Source: Thermodesulfobacteriota bacterium (GTDB lineage Bacteria; Desulfobacterota_D; UBA1144; Nemesobacterales; UBA2774). From it: 64,000 nucleotides of DNA. A program made the translations under genes and the position numbers. The notes beneath the pieces are model-generated. The model made no database searches, was not told where the DNA came from, and saw only the letters and a list, made by a program, of their open reading frames with translations. The DNA is taken from contig DAOKYU010000001.1 of assembly GCA_035325995.1 (NCBI GenBank), forward strand, positions 248,001 through 312,000, in the 5' to 3' direction. Shown here in pieces: positions 41,757-50,091 of this stretch (position 1 is the stretch's first letter; each line of letters opens with the position of its first letter).

Positions 41757-42560
41757 CTAATAAAATTCGATAAGATAATCAGGCAGGGATGGATTGTTCG
41801 GGGAATCGAGGCCCTCGACTGGATAATCGCGGCCCGATTCGACGGAAGGGCCTTCGCGGAGGGATTTGTTCTCGAACGTTACCTCAATCGTCGTCGGCAA
41901 GCCGTCTTCGCCGAGGTCGTCGTGGTTGTTGACGTGGACGTGCACGGCGTCGAAGCATCTGCCAAGCTCCCTTATGCCGGATTCCGCGGCGCCGCCGAGC
42001 GAGCTTACGTGGTGAAACTCGACGACGAGGCCGGTTATGCGGGGGGAATATTCCAGGATGCCGGAGACGGCGCTGTATTCCCAGCCCTCGATGTCCATCT
42101 TTATAAACACCGCTTCGCCTTCCGGAACCCTCGAAAATATCTTTCCGACATCCGAGTCGCCGTTGCCTGTCCCCACTTTTTCGGCATAGTGCCTTCTCCG
42201 GCCGGAGAAGAATTTCCCGAACCTGAACGGGAGCGTTATCACTTCCTTGTCGAGCGGTGTGCGTCCCCTCACGTAATCCTTCGTATGAAGGTATGCCGAT
42301 TCCAGAAATTTCCGGAGGCTGACGGTGTGGTCGTAGCAATGCACCGCACAGCCCGACATTCTGTGAAATTCCTCCTCGAACGCCCAGTTATGCCCGACGC
42401 CGAGCCCGACGAGGACGCCCGTGCCGCGGAGGGCCGTCTCGGTGACGACGTATCCGCCGTCGTGCTCCGAGCCGAGCCTCATAAGGTCGCCGCGATGCCT
42501 CGGTTTCCAGGCGAGGGGCAGCCTGGCTGTGCGGCGGTTCTTCGCCGTGTTTTCTTTCAC
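41757..42560 (-). CDS. FkbM-family methyltransferase
   Basis: A 267-residue protein starting with GTG, GGAGC 10 bases upstream. LVGLGVGHNWAFEEEFH is SAM motif I. VFIKMDIEGWEYSAV is the FkbM signature (K-x-D-I-E-G-x-E), and GLVVEFHHV follows. FkbM proteins O-methylate sugars or polyketides. An N-terminal segment RLGSEHDGGYVV is common in FkbM members linked to surface polysaccharide. It converges on the anti-sigma kinase gene. Confidence 0.85.
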   Translation of the reverse strand: MKENTAKNRRTARLPLAWKPRHRGDLMRLGSEHDGGYVVTETALRGTGVLVGLGVGHNWAFEEEFHRMSGCAVHCYDHTVSLRKFLESAYLHTKDYVRGRTPLDKEVITLPFRFGKFFSGRRRHYAEKVGTGNGDSDVGKIFSRVPEGEAVFIKMDIEGWEYSAVSGILEYSPRITGLVVEFHHVSSLGGAAESGIRELGRCFDAVHVHVNNHDDLGEDGLPTTIEVTFENKSLREGPSVESGRDYPVEGLDSPNNPSLPDYLIEFY

Positions 42561-42679
42561 GTCAGAAGTGCTCCGGGTGCGGAATACAAAACCGGCGGGA
42601 TTTTCTTTATGAACGAATCCCGGCGGCCGGTAAAAGTATATTACAATTTTCTCGAGGTGAGACTTTACCCGGAATCCGG

Positions 42680-42764
42680 AGGATATGAATAACGGCGTAG
42701 CCGTCGAAGGGAGCCGCCGTCTTCGGGGTCTCCGAGAAAACCGTGAGCGGGGTATTCATATCCT
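42680..42764. repeat. 85-base inverted-repeat structure between two minus-strand genes
   Basis: AGGATATGAATA (42680-42691) is the exact reverse complement of TATTCATATCCT (42753-42764). Nested inside are ACGGC-GTA-GCCGT (42692-42704) and GGAG (42710-42713) with CTCC (42730-42733). The layout is a closed multi-hairpin that could be an RNA element or a small mobile repeat. Confidence 0.55.
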
Positions 42765-42824
42765 GCGGGAAGCGCTGACGCCGGAAACCCGGGGCACCGG
42801 TACGCCCCCTCGAAAGCCGCCGCA

Positions 42825-43361
42825 TCAGGGCCGGGTTATCTCGTACCAGATGTTTTTCTGGTACCCCTGCGCGTCTACCTCGGAGAGCTGCTTTCCGGCG
42901 ACGGGGGTCGTGCCGTCGCACTTCCAGTCGTAGACGGTCGAATGGCCCGTTACGTACATGGGGATAAAGTCGGAGTTTGCATTTTCCTTACAGTATTCGT
43001 TCATACCTTCCGTCGGCTCCTTGCTTACGTCGGCCTTCGATTCGCAGGGGAGGTTGGCCCCGACGTTGCACGCATAGACCTTACCGTCCATGCATCTCCA
43101 GTAAGTCCCCTTCATGAAAATGTCGAGCGGTGTGGATTCGGGGGAGCCGAACGCCTTCTTAAGGCCCCTGGCTATCGACTCGGGAACCTCGGGGCCCGTG
43201 TAATCCGCGCCGGGGGAGTCTACAGTCCCCGCCGACTCGCAGTAGGTGAACGGGTTGTCGAATGTCTTGCCCGAATCGGGGGATTTATCCTCGGCCGTAC
43301 ACGACACGGATGCCATGAGCACTGCGGGAACAATCAGCATAAAGGTCGGAAACTTTTTCAT
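42825..43361 (-). CDS. Exported (probably lipid-anchored) Cys-containing protein
   Basis: A 178-residue protein with GGAGGATATCGAA before the ATG. The signal peptide ends at ASVSC, a weak lipobox, giving Cys21 as the lipidation site. The mature part has paired cysteines (RCMDGKVYACNVGANLPC and YCKENAN, DWKCDG), a GTYWRCMDGKVYAC core and a final NIWYEI. The pattern of W-R-C-x-D-G-K-V-Y-A-C is distinctive, but I do not recognise a family. Confidence 0.75.
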   Translation of the reverse strand: MKKFPTFMLIVPAVLMASVSCTAEDKSPDSGKTFDNPFTYCESAGTVDSPGADYTGPEVPESIARGLKKAFGSPESTPLDIFMKGTYWRCMDGKVYACNVGANLPCESKADVSKEPTEGMNEYCKENANSDFIPMYVTGHSTVYDWKCDGTTPVAGKQLSEVDAQGYQKNIWYEITRP

Positions 43362-43531
43362 TTCGATATCCTCCGGGCGCCGCCGCTCGAATATTTTTAT
43401 CAGGAGCCGGAACGCCTAGAAAAATTATATAGCATGGACGTAATTTTAATAATACTGCATTTTGAAGACCGGGGCCGTGGTTGCGGCTGCCGGAGACTGG
43501 TGTAATTTAGTTATATATCTGAAGACGATAA

Positions 43532-44482
43532 ATGATTAGCTCGATTCCTCTAAGCTGGTATAGAAGCCGGAAGACCTCGATGATTCTGAGGAGCGTTTCA
43601 CTCCCGCTCTCGCACGTGGACTGGATCTACACGGGAGGCGTGCCGCTCGAAAGCTCGTTCGAGGAGATATACGGCGAGCTCTTGTCGAGGTTCGGGAGCG
43701 GGTTCCTCATAAGGGGGTGCTCTCCCGAGATAGCTGATTTCCTCGGGCGGAGCGGGTGCGAGGCGGTCGTTACGGGCTCGGAAGCCGTTATAGACATCGG
43801 GGGCTGGAGGCCCGGGGCGTCCCTCGGCGAGCTTTCGCGGCGCGGCCTCAAGCCGGGGAGAGTGAAGGAAATCGCCTATTCGCAGGAGAATATGAAAAGG
43901 CTCGAAGCGCTCCGGACGCGCACTCCATACGGCGGAAAGCCGTTCCTTAAATATCTCTTCCGGACGGGATACGACGAGGACATGAGGTGCTTCGTTCACG
44001 CGGACGAGGACGGCGGGTGGCTCGGGGCCGTGACCGTTTCGAGGACGGGGCCCGACTCGGCGCACGTCGAGGCGATGCTGAGGTCGGCGCGGTCTCCCGT
44101 CGGCGTTATGGAGTCGCTTTTCGTATACGTCATACGCGCGCTCGGCGGGGATGGTTACAGGGAGCTCAGCCTGGGGGAGGTGCCTTTCGTACGTCCGCCG
44201 GGGCTCACGGTGGAGGCTGCCGGCATGCAGTCACTCAAGGAGAGGTTTCTTTTCGGCTCCGGGCATTTCCTGAGGTTCGCTTACAATTACAAAAGCCTCT
44301 TCAGGTTCAAGGACAAGTTCAATCCAGCGTGGCGGCCTGTTTACATGTGCGGGAGCCGTTCCGTTCCGTTTCGGGCGCTCGCGGACGTGTTTATAAAAAC
44401 CGGGTACTGCAGCCTTTCGGGCTCGGAGCTGGTGTCGGGGTTAAAGAGCCTCGCGTCATCTCCTTTCAAAAAACGCCCGTGA
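43532..44482 (+). CDS. DUF2156 / MprF C-terminal-like acyltransferase
   Basis: A 316-residue protein with a double-GNAT appearance. The best landmark is the C-terminal stretch LRFAYNYKSLFRFKDKFNP followed by WRPVYM, the hallmark of the DUF2156 family (the catalytic domain of lysyl-phosphatidylglycerol synthase MprF). RCFVHADEDGGWLGAVTVSR and GDGYRELSLGEVPF match the second half of that domain. MprF-type domains transfer amino acids from tRNA to lipids; stand-alone forms are mostly uncharacterised. No membrane flippase domain is attached. Candidate roles in envelope modification fit neighbouring surface genes. Confidence 0.75.
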   Translation: MISSIPLSWYRSRKTSMILRSVSLPLSHVDWIYTGGVPLESSFEEIYGELLSRFGSGFLIRGCSPEIADFLGRSGCEAVVTGSEAVIDIGGWRPGASLGELSRRGLKPGRVKEIAYSQENMKRLEALRTRTPYGGKPFLKYLFRTGYDEDMRCFVHADEDGGWLGAVTVSRTGPDSAHVEAMLRSARSPVGVMESLFVYVIRALGGDGYRELSLGEVPFVRPPGLTVEAAGMQSLKERFLFGSGHFLRFAYNYKSLFRFKDKFNPAWRPVYMCGSRSVPFRALADVFIKTGYCSLSGSELVSGLKSLASSPFKKRP

Positions 44483-45052
44483 ATTCGAGGAGCCCTTTTA
44501 ATTCAAAACTCCAATACCGACACATCGTCATCGCCGTCACTATGAAGCTTTTTTTAAGAATGCCGTTTAAGCCTTGCGCGGCCCTAACCGGAATTCTGTG
44601 GGAAATGGAAAGGCTCTGCGGGGGTATGTTGGCGAACGGGAGGAGTATTTTTGCGCCAAGCCTCTCAGGTTTGATTCAAGATTCGGGAAGTTGGACGTCA
44701 TAATTTGAGTATCACTTTAAGATTATTTCACGTAACGGTTTCAAGACGGTAGTGCCGGATGAAAAGTCGTAACCGGCTGTTATCACGCCGATTTGTAAAG
44801 TGAAACGGGCCCGGCACGGGGAGTCTAATGCGTATTTTCAGCTTTCCGGCAATTAGCTAAAGGTGATTGTATTGCGAGAAGCTTGAATTAATGAAAGATC
44901 GCAGACATTCCGGCAAAACATCTTGTCTGTAAGAATTTACATGAAACGTTCTTTTTCCGTCCGGCTCTGGCCGCGGTCTTTTTTGTCAGGGGAGGACAGG
45001 GCCATATTAGTGTATAATTAAGTTCCAAGCAACCGAAATCCAACGATTAAAC
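44483..45052. other. 570-base intergenic region without a convincing gene
   Basis: AT-richer than the neighbours. I see only short inverted repeats, for example CCGG-N14-CCGG near 44756, and a TATAAT at 45013-45018 that could be the -10 for the VanZ gene; it has no good -35. A 53-codon frame at 44542-44703 has no ribosome site and is not called. Confidence 0.5.
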
Positions 45053-45436
45053 ATGCTCCAGCTCATTTTCATCGCCTATGTGGTTTTCGTAATCGCCGCG
45101 AGCCTGGTCCCGGAAGCAGGCACAAGCGTCGTGGCGTACAATGACAAGATTGCGCACCTGGCGGCGTATTTCGTCATGGGCGTCCTCGCGTGGACGGCTG
45201 TCACGACCATGAAGAGGAAACTCTACCTTCTTTTCTCTTCCGTCGTTCTCGGGGTCGTGCTGGAGCTGGTTCAGGAATTCGTCCCGGGCAGGTCCATGGA
45301 CGCCGCCGATGCCGCCGCCAACGCGGCGGGCATAGTGCTGGCTTATCTCGTGTGCAGGTTCTGCGCCGAGTACGTCGGATGGGGGACTTTCTCGCCCGGG
45401 GGTAAGGAGAAATACCCCTCCGGAGGAGCGGAATGA
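45053..45436 (+). CDS. VanZ-family membrane protein
   Basis: A 127-residue protein with about four membrane spans. The pattern ASLVPEAG..., NDKIAHLAAYFVMGVLAW and LELVQEFVPGRSMDAADAAANAAG is the VanZ signature (H-x-x-x-Y/F, then E-x-x-Q-x-F-x-P-x-R-x-x-x-x-x-D). VanZ proteins confer low-level teicoplanin resistance in enterococci, but most chromosomal members have no known function. The stop overlaps the next start by 4 bases (ATGA). Confidence 0.88.
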   Translation: MLQLIFIAYVVFVIAASLVPEAGTSVVAYNDKIAHLAAYFVMGVLAWTAVTTMKRKLYLLFSSVVLGVVLELVQEFVPGRSMDAADAAANAAGIVLAYLVCRFCAEYVGWGTFSPGGKEKYPSGGAE

Positions 45437-46860
45437 ATATAAAGTTTTGCGGAGCGGCGAGGACGGTGACGGGAAGCTGCCACCTGCTGACGCTGGACGA
45501 CGGGTTCAAGATACTTCTCGACTGCGGGCTTTACCAGGGGCGGGACGACGAGCTGGTCGACTTTAACCGTACGTGGCTCTTCGATCCCGCGGACATAGAC
45601 TCGATGGTGCTGTCGCACGCGCACATAGACCACAGCGGCCGCATACCCAGGCTCGTCAGGGACGGATACAGGGGGGAGATACTGACGACGAGCGCGACCA
45701 GGGACCTTTCGGCCGTGATGCTGCTGGACAGCGCCAAGATACAGGAAAAGGACGCGAGCTATATAAAAAAGAAGAACAGGAAAAGGGAGAGGGGACGGCG
45801 CAAGATCAAGGGTCCGGCGGTAGAGCCGCTTTACACCGACAAGGACGTGTTCGAATCGCTCCAGAGCTTTGTCGGAGTAAGCTATGACGTGTGGCACGAG
45901 ATAAGAAAGGGCGTATCCGTGCAGCTTAGGGACTGCGGCCACATATTCGGGAGCGCCAGCGTTACGCTAAGAATAGACCGGAACGGAAAGCCGCCCGTAA
46001 AAATCGGGTTCAGCGGGGACATTGGGAGGCCGAAGAGGCCCATATTGAAGGACCCCGTGCCCATGGAGGACCTCGACTACCTGATTACCGAGAGCACGTA
46101 CGGCGGAGTGAAGCACAGCCAGCTCCCGCAGGACGAGGACGAGCTTCTCCGCATAATCAACGACTGCATCGAAAAAAGGGGGAAGCTTGTCATCCCGGCG
46201 TTCAGCGTGGGGAGGACCCAGGAGATCGTCTACACACTCGACAAGCTCGAGAACGAGGGACGCCTGCCCGAGATACCCGTCTTCGTGGACAGCCCGATGG
46301 CCATCAACGCGACGGAGGTCTTCAGGCTCCATCCGGAGTGCTTCGACGAGGGCATAGCGGAGTATGTGCTGAACGACCCCGATCCCTTCGGTTTCAACAA
46401 GCTGAAATATATCCGTACCACGGAGGAGTCGAAGCGGCTCAACAGCCTGACGGGGCCGGCCGTCATCATAAGCGGATCGGGCATGCTCACGGGGGGAAGG
46501 GTGCTCCACCATTTGGTGAACACCGTAGAGCACGAGCGCCACACGATTCTCATCGTAGGTTTCTGCGCCCCGTATACGCTCGGCGACAAGATAAGGCGGC
46601 GAGAGAAGAAGCTCTGGATATTCGGGAAGGAAAGGACGCTCAGGGCGCACGTCGAGATCATGGATTCCTTCAGCGCCCACGGCGACGAAGACGAGATGCT
46701 GGGCTATCTTTCGGGGCTCGACAGGGAGAAGCTGAAGAAGGTGTTCCTCGTCCACGGGGAGTATGACAGGCAGGAGAAGTTCAAGTCCGCCCTCGAAAGG
46801 GAGGGGATGAGGGACGTCGTGATTCCGGAGCTGGGAAGCACGTTCGAGATAGAAGTTTAG
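45433..46860 (+). CDS. Beta-CASP metallo-beta-lactamase-fold RNase-like protein
   Basis: A 475-residue protein. It has the MBL metal motif HAHIDHSG near residue 61, further ligands in RDCGHIFGSA and FSGDIG, and a beta-CASP cap. The beta-CASP motifs are the STYGG region, IPAFSVGRTQEIVY, ISGSGMLTGGRVLHHL and the C-terminal SFSAHGDEDEM and VHGEYDRQEKF. The order matches bacterial CPSF73-like nucleases (YSH1-type) that process RNA. It lacks the extra C-terminal domain of RNase J. GGAGGAGCGGA precedes the start, which is coupled to the VanZ gene. Confidence 0.92.
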   Translation: MNIKFCGAARTVTGSCHLLTLDDGFKILLDCGLYQGRDDELVDFNRTWLFDPADIDSMVLSHAHIDHSGRIPRLVRDGYRGEILTTSATRDLSAVMLLDSAKIQEKDASYIKKKNRKRERGRRKIKGPAVEPLYTDKDVFESLQSFVGVSYDVWHEIRKGVSVQLRDCGHIFGSASVTLRIDRNGKPPVKIGFSGDIGRPKRPILKDPVPMEDLDYLITESTYGGVKHSQLPQDEDELLRIINDCIEKRGKLVIPAFSVGRTQEIVYTLDKLENEGRLPEIPVFVDSPMAINATEVFRLHPECFDEGIAEYVLNDPDPFGFNKLKYIRTTEESKRLNSLTGPAVIISGSGMLTGGRVLHHLVNTVEHERHTILIVGFCAPYTLGDKIRRREKKLWIFGKERTLRAHVEIMDSFSAHGDEDEMLGYLSGLDREKLKKVFLVHGEYDRQEKFKSALEREGMRDVVIPELGSTFEIEV

Positions 46861-46900
46861 GAAGGACTATTACTACACCGGCCTCGTCCGACCGCCGGTT

Positions 46901-47755
46901 TCATGCGCCGCCGTCCAGTATAGCGATACATTCTTCGGGAAGCTTCGGCCTCACGGTTTGGCCCGAGCTCTTCTTCGGCTTGATTTTCCCGCCGGCCGTG
47001 AACCACGAGGCGAGGTCGCTACCGCACCCGGTGTCGTGTGTGTTTACCGGATCCTGCGGCACGCACGAGCCGTTGCCCTCGGGGCATTTGAGCCGAACGT
47101 GGAAATGGCCGTCGTGCCCGTACCACGGGCGGAGCTTCGCGAGCCACGACTCGCCGGGGTATTCGGAGCAGAGCTTTCTCTTTATGAACGGATTCACGAA
47201 TATCCTGTCTACGTCGGCGTAGGAAGCGGCCGCCTTCACTATCCTGCCTATTCTGTCGTCCCATTTGGAATCGTCAACCCCCGTTCGCTGATCGTTAAGG
47301 ACGGACTGGGGGAAAATGCTCTCCCGCTCGCGGACGGTGAGGCTCCTTTGAAGGGCTATGGGGTGCTGCCAGTAGAGGATGTCGGCGTCGAGGCCCGTCT
47401 GGTGGCTGCTGTGCTCGTCGAGCATGGGGCCGCCCGTTTGCCGGGCGACGTCGCCTACGAGGATGATTCCGTTTACGTACTCGTTCACGCGCTTCCCGAG
47501 GTCCACGATGAATTCTATGGTCTCGGGGTTCGCGAAGTATCTGCCCCGCCCGGGCCTTATGACCTGAAAGCCTTCGCCTTCCATCGGGATGGCCGCGGAG
47601 TTCCTCATGCACCCGGCTGTGTAGGTGCCTATGGATTGCGTTGCAGACGCCGAGGCGGAAGATGCGGCGCGGGCCCCGTCCGTCACGGACGTATACGCGA
47701 GCGTCCCCGCCAGTATCACAAGCAACGAAAGTGTAGTAAATCGTGGGAAAATCAT
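46901..47755 (-). CDS. mepA: MepA, penicillin-insensitive murein endopeptidase
   Basis: A 284-residue exported LAS metallopeptidase (M74) from ATG 47755. A signal peptide of about 30 residues precedes a Ser/Ala linker. The zinc site is formed by HSSHQTGLDADILYW (first His and Asp) and WYGHDGHFHVRLKCP (H-x-H), as in MepA. MepA cleaves D-Ala-meso-DAP cross-links. Several cysteines in CPEGNGSCVPQ and DTGCGSD are also family features. A consensus promoter lies upstream (47786-47813). Confidence 0.92.
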   Translation of the reverse strand: MIFPRFTTLSLLVILAGTLAYTSVTDGARAASSASASATQSIGTYTAGCMRNSAAIPMEGEGFQVIRPGRGRYFANPETIEFIVDLGKRVNEYVNGIILVGDVARQTGGPMLDEHSSHQTGLDADILYWQHPIALQRSLTVRERESIFPQSVLNDQRTGVDDSKWDDRIGRIVKAAASYADVDRIFVNPFIKRKLCSEYPGESWLAKLRPWYGHDGHFHVRLKCPEGNGSCVPQDPVNTHDTGCGSDLASWFTAGGKIKPKKSSGQTVRPKLPEECIAILDGGA

Positions 47756-47785
47756 CGTATGGACAGCCGGCTTTATTACGAATGA

Positions 47786-47813
47786 ATTATACACCAACCG
47801 GCGCGTTCTTGAA
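47786..47813 (-). promoter_or_regulatory. Sigma-70 promoter for mepA
   Basis: On the minus strand TTCAAG (47808-47813) and TATAAT (47786-47791) are spaced by 16 bases, 31 bases before the mepA ATG. The -10 is perfect. Confidence 0.55.
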
Positions 47814-47852
47814 GGGGCGTAAATCGAGAGCCGGGCTGTTATAAAATAATAA

Positions 47853-47868
47853 TCAACTAAGTGGTTGA
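47853..47868. promoter_or_regulatory. Operator 1, palindrome over the -35 of the ArsR promoter
   Basis: TCAACTAAGTGGTTGA: TCAAC and GTTGA arms around a 6-base centre. Overlaps TTGACA. It shares both arms with operator 2, 40 bases downstream (four helical turns). Confidence 0.65.
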
Positions 47869-47893
47869 CAAATGCCGGGCAGTATTCTATACT
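47865..47893 (+). promoter_or_regulatory. Near-consensus sigma-70 promoter of the arsR-SRPBCC operon
   Basis: Perfect -35 TTGACA (47865-47870) and TATACT (47888-47893) with 17-base spacing. The predicted start is about 47900, essentially at the arsR ATG (47901), so the message would be leaderless. Confidence 0.75.
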
Positions 47894-47908
47894 CAACTGT
47901 ATGGTTGA
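47893..47908. promoter_or_regulatory. Operator 2, palindrome over the arsR start codon
   Basis: TCAACTGTATGGTTGA, with the same arms as operator 1. The ATG at 47901 lies inside it, and its left end overlaps the last base of the -10. Confidence 0.65.
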
Positions 47909-48251
47909 ATATAAGAACGCGAATCTGGATAACGTCCTTCACGCGCTGTCTAACTCCACGAGGAGAAATATCGTCCTTCAGCTCGCGAAAGAGGACCTCA
48001 CGGTGAACGAGCTGGCGGAGAAATATGAAATGTCTCTCCAGGCCGTGTCCAAGCACATACAGGTGCTTGTGAAGTCGGGGCTCGTCGTAAAGCGGAAATC
48101 GGGCCGGGAGCGGCTCTGCAGGGTGAGCTACGGGCCCCTCGAATCGGTCTCGGACATGCTGGACGAATTCAGGCGGTTCTGGGAGGCGCGCATGGATTCT
48201 CTCGAAAAATACTTTGAAAATCGGAAGACAGGAGGTGACGCCGGTGAGTGA
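47901..48251 (+). CDS. ArsR-family transcriptional regulator
   Basis: A 116-residue winged-helix protein. The core is LHALSNSTRRNIVLQL, the recognition region LTVNELAEKYEMSLQAVSKHIQVLVKSGLV, and the wing KRKSGRERLCRV. It lacks the Cys/His metal-binding motif of the arsenic and cadmium sensors. This matches the subfamily coupled to SRPBCC proteins. No Shine-Dalgarno is seen, because the ATG coincides with the predicted transcription start. Two identical-armed palindromes flank the promoter, so autorepression is likely. The stop overlaps the SRPBCC start by 8 bases. Confidence 0.9.
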   Translation: MVEYKNANLDNVLHALSNSTRRNIVLQLAKEDLTVNELAEKYEMSLQAVSKHIQVLVKSGLVVKRKSGRERLCRVSYGPLESVSDMLDEFRRFWEARMDSLEKYFENRKTGGDAGE

Positions 48252-48663
48252 AGCAGCGGTAGTCGTCAAAAGGGTTATAAAAGCCGACCCGGAGCGGGTG
48301 TTCGAGGCGTTTACGAAGCCCGAGATCATGAACGAATGGTTTTACGGGATGGATGAGGGGACGGCGGAGGTATCGAACACGCTCGAAGCAGGGGGCGGGT
48401 TCAGTATCAACATGCGCTCGGTGGACGGGACGGAATACATGCATACGGGCGAGTACAGGGAGATCGTGCCGCACGAGAAGCTCGTTTTTACGTGGAACTC
48501 GAACTTCGCGAAGGATACGGTCGTTACCGTCAGCTTTCGCCCGGTGCCCGGCGGGACGGAGGTGACGATAATGCACGAGCTGCTCACGGTTTCCGAGAGG
48601 GAGCCCCACAGGAGGGGCTGGACCGTTTGCCTTGGCAACCTTGGGAGATTGTTTACACGATGA
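48244..48663 (+). CDS. SRPBCC/AHSA1-domain protein
   Basis: A 139-residue protein starting with GTG 8 bases after GGAGG. The AHSA1-like START fold is shown by VVKRVIKADPERVFEAFTKPEIMNEWF, the order GGGFSINMRSVDG, YREIVPHEKLVFTW, GTEVTIMHELL and a final GW helix. The family binds hydrophobic ligands or acts as a chaperone cofactor. Pairing with an ArsR regulator is common in bacteria, but the ligand is unknown. Confidence 0.85.
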   Translation: MSEAAVVVKRVIKADPERVFEAFTKPEIMNEWFYGMDEGTAEVSNTLEAGGGFSINMRSVDGTEYMHTGEYREIVPHEKLVFTWNSNFAKDTVVTVSFRPVPGGTEVTIMHELLTVSEREPHRRGWTVCLGNLGRLFTR

Positions 48664-48902
48664 GCGGTATTAATGAACTGACCGCGAGCATCTGTGTATT
48701 TCCATATAATGCGGATTGTGCTCCACGGTACATCTCTCCCGGACGTACATCGACCCCGAGCCCTATCGATACCGACGGCTCCTCGAAATCACACAATATA
48801 TTCCGGATATTCCCGGCACCAACGCATGGCATAGCATTTGCACATCCGTGGTGCAAGAGGTCATTAACAAAATAAATCATAGTAATCCTGAGGTAATAAA
48901 CA

Positions 48903-49652
48903 ATGAAAAACCAAACGCTGAAGCATGAAATCGTTTCCCCGGCGGAATGGCTGGAGGCCCGGGAGGAGCTACTGAAAAAGGAGAAGGAGCTGACCCGCGC
49001 GCGTGACGCGCTGGCAGCCGAGCGCCGGCGGATGCCGTGGGTAGCCGTCGGGAAGGCGTACGAGTTCGACGGGCCGAAAGGCAAGGCGAGTTTGCTCGAC
49101 ATGTTCGAAGGCCGCCGTCAACTGATCATCTATCGTGCCTTCTTCGAGCCCGGCGTGTCCGGCTGGCCCGAGCATGCCTGCATCGGCTGCTCCATGGTAG
49201 CCGACCAAGTCGGCCACCTTGCCCATCTGAACGCCCGCGACACCACGCTCGCGTTCGCCTCGCGCGCGCCGCAGGCGGACATCGAGCGTTTGAAGGCGCG
49301 AATGGATTGGCATATCCTGTGGTACACCATCACGGACGACTTCGACAAAGACTTCGGCGTGGACGAGTGGCACGGCACGAACGCGTTTATTCGCGACGGC
49401 AACCGCGTGTTCCGTACCTACTTCATCGACAAGCGGGGCGACGAGGCGCTCGGGAGCACCTGGAGCTACCTCGATATGACTGCGCTCGGGCGCCAGGAGG
49501 AGTGGGGGGACTCGCCCGAGGGCTACCCTCAGACCCCGCCGTACGAGTGGTGGAACCGGCACGACGAATATGGCGACGCCCGGCCGTCCCGGGAGTGGAA
49601 CGCCCAGGTCGAGCGCGGTATCCGGGCCGGGCAAGGACGGCGGCGCCCGTGA
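48903..49652 (+). CDS. DUF899 thioredoxin-like protein
   Basis: A 249-residue protein of the DUF899 family. The signature order is VSPAEWLEAREELLKKEKELTRARDALAAERRRMPWV (helical start), then YEFDGPKGKASLLDMFEGR, the CIGCSM motif after WPEHA, WYTITDDFDKDF and the ending with PPYEWWNRHDEY. It has a thioredoxin-like fold and unknown substrate. Codon use differs from the rest of the window: CGC, CGG and CGT carry nearly all the arginines instead of AGG. A GAGG ribosome site lies 9 bases before the ATG. Confidence 0.88.
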   Translation: MKNQTLKHEIVSPAEWLEAREELLKKEKELTRARDALAAERRRMPWVAVGKAYEFDGPKGKASLLDMFEGRRQLIIYRAFFEPGVSGWPEHACIGCSMVADQVGHLAHLNARDTTLAFASRAPQADIERLKARMDWHILWYTITDDFDKDFGVDEWHGTNAFIRDGNRVFRTYFIDKRGDEALGSTWSYLDMTALGRQEEWGDSPEGYPQTPPYEWWNRHDEYGDARPSREWNAQVERGIRAGQGRRRP

Positions 49653-49996
49653 GCGGCCGTCGTTGCTGCGGAGCAGGATCGAGGAGCCCTGACGGCGAGG
49701 CGGTTCCGAAACAGACCACGCGCGCCGGCGTGCGCCCGCGGTCGTTTTTTCGGCGGCTCCGGGACACGGCCGGATGGGTAGTACCGGGCGCAGTGCTGGT
49801 GCTCCTGCCCAAGTGCCCGGTGTGCATCGCGGCCTACGTTGCGTTGGCGACGGGGATCGGAATTTCCGTATCGGCCGCGTCGTCCCTGAGAGCGGCCGTC
49901 GTGATAATCTGCGTGTCGTCTCTCTCGTTTCTCGCGGCAAGGCGGATGTGCCGATACCTCGCTTCTCTATCGGGAATCAAGGGCACGGCGCGCTGA
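49649..49996 (+). CDS. Small membrane protein with a KCPVC motif
   Basis: A 115-residue protein starting with GTG inside the DUF899 stop (GTGA, 4-base overlap). A basic N-tail leads to two hydrophobic segments, VVPGAVLVLLPKCPVCIAAY and AAVVIICVSSLSFLAARR. The LPKCPVCIAAYVAL motif is shared with small membrane proteins found beside DUF899 genes. It may carry redox-active cysteines, and it probably came in together with the DUF899 gene. The upstream 200-codon open frame antisense to nothing real is rejected. Confidence 0.65.
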   Translation: MSGRRCCGAGSRSPDGEAVPKQTTRAGVRPRSFFRRLRDTAGWVVPGAVLVLLPKCPVCIAAYVALATGIGISVSAASSLRAAVVIICVSSLSFLAARRMCRYLASLSGIKGTAR

Positions 49997-50091
49997 GGGG
50001 CCGCCGGCGGCTCGCGGCTTCTCCGCACAAGAGCTACTCCCCGGGACCGAAACGGGCTATAATTCATGTGAACGAATCCCGGGGGTGGAGA

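Noticed and set aside
44542..44703. 53-codon frame in the 570-base gap
   Set aside because: No ribosome site, no promoter, unlikely composition and no recognised domain.
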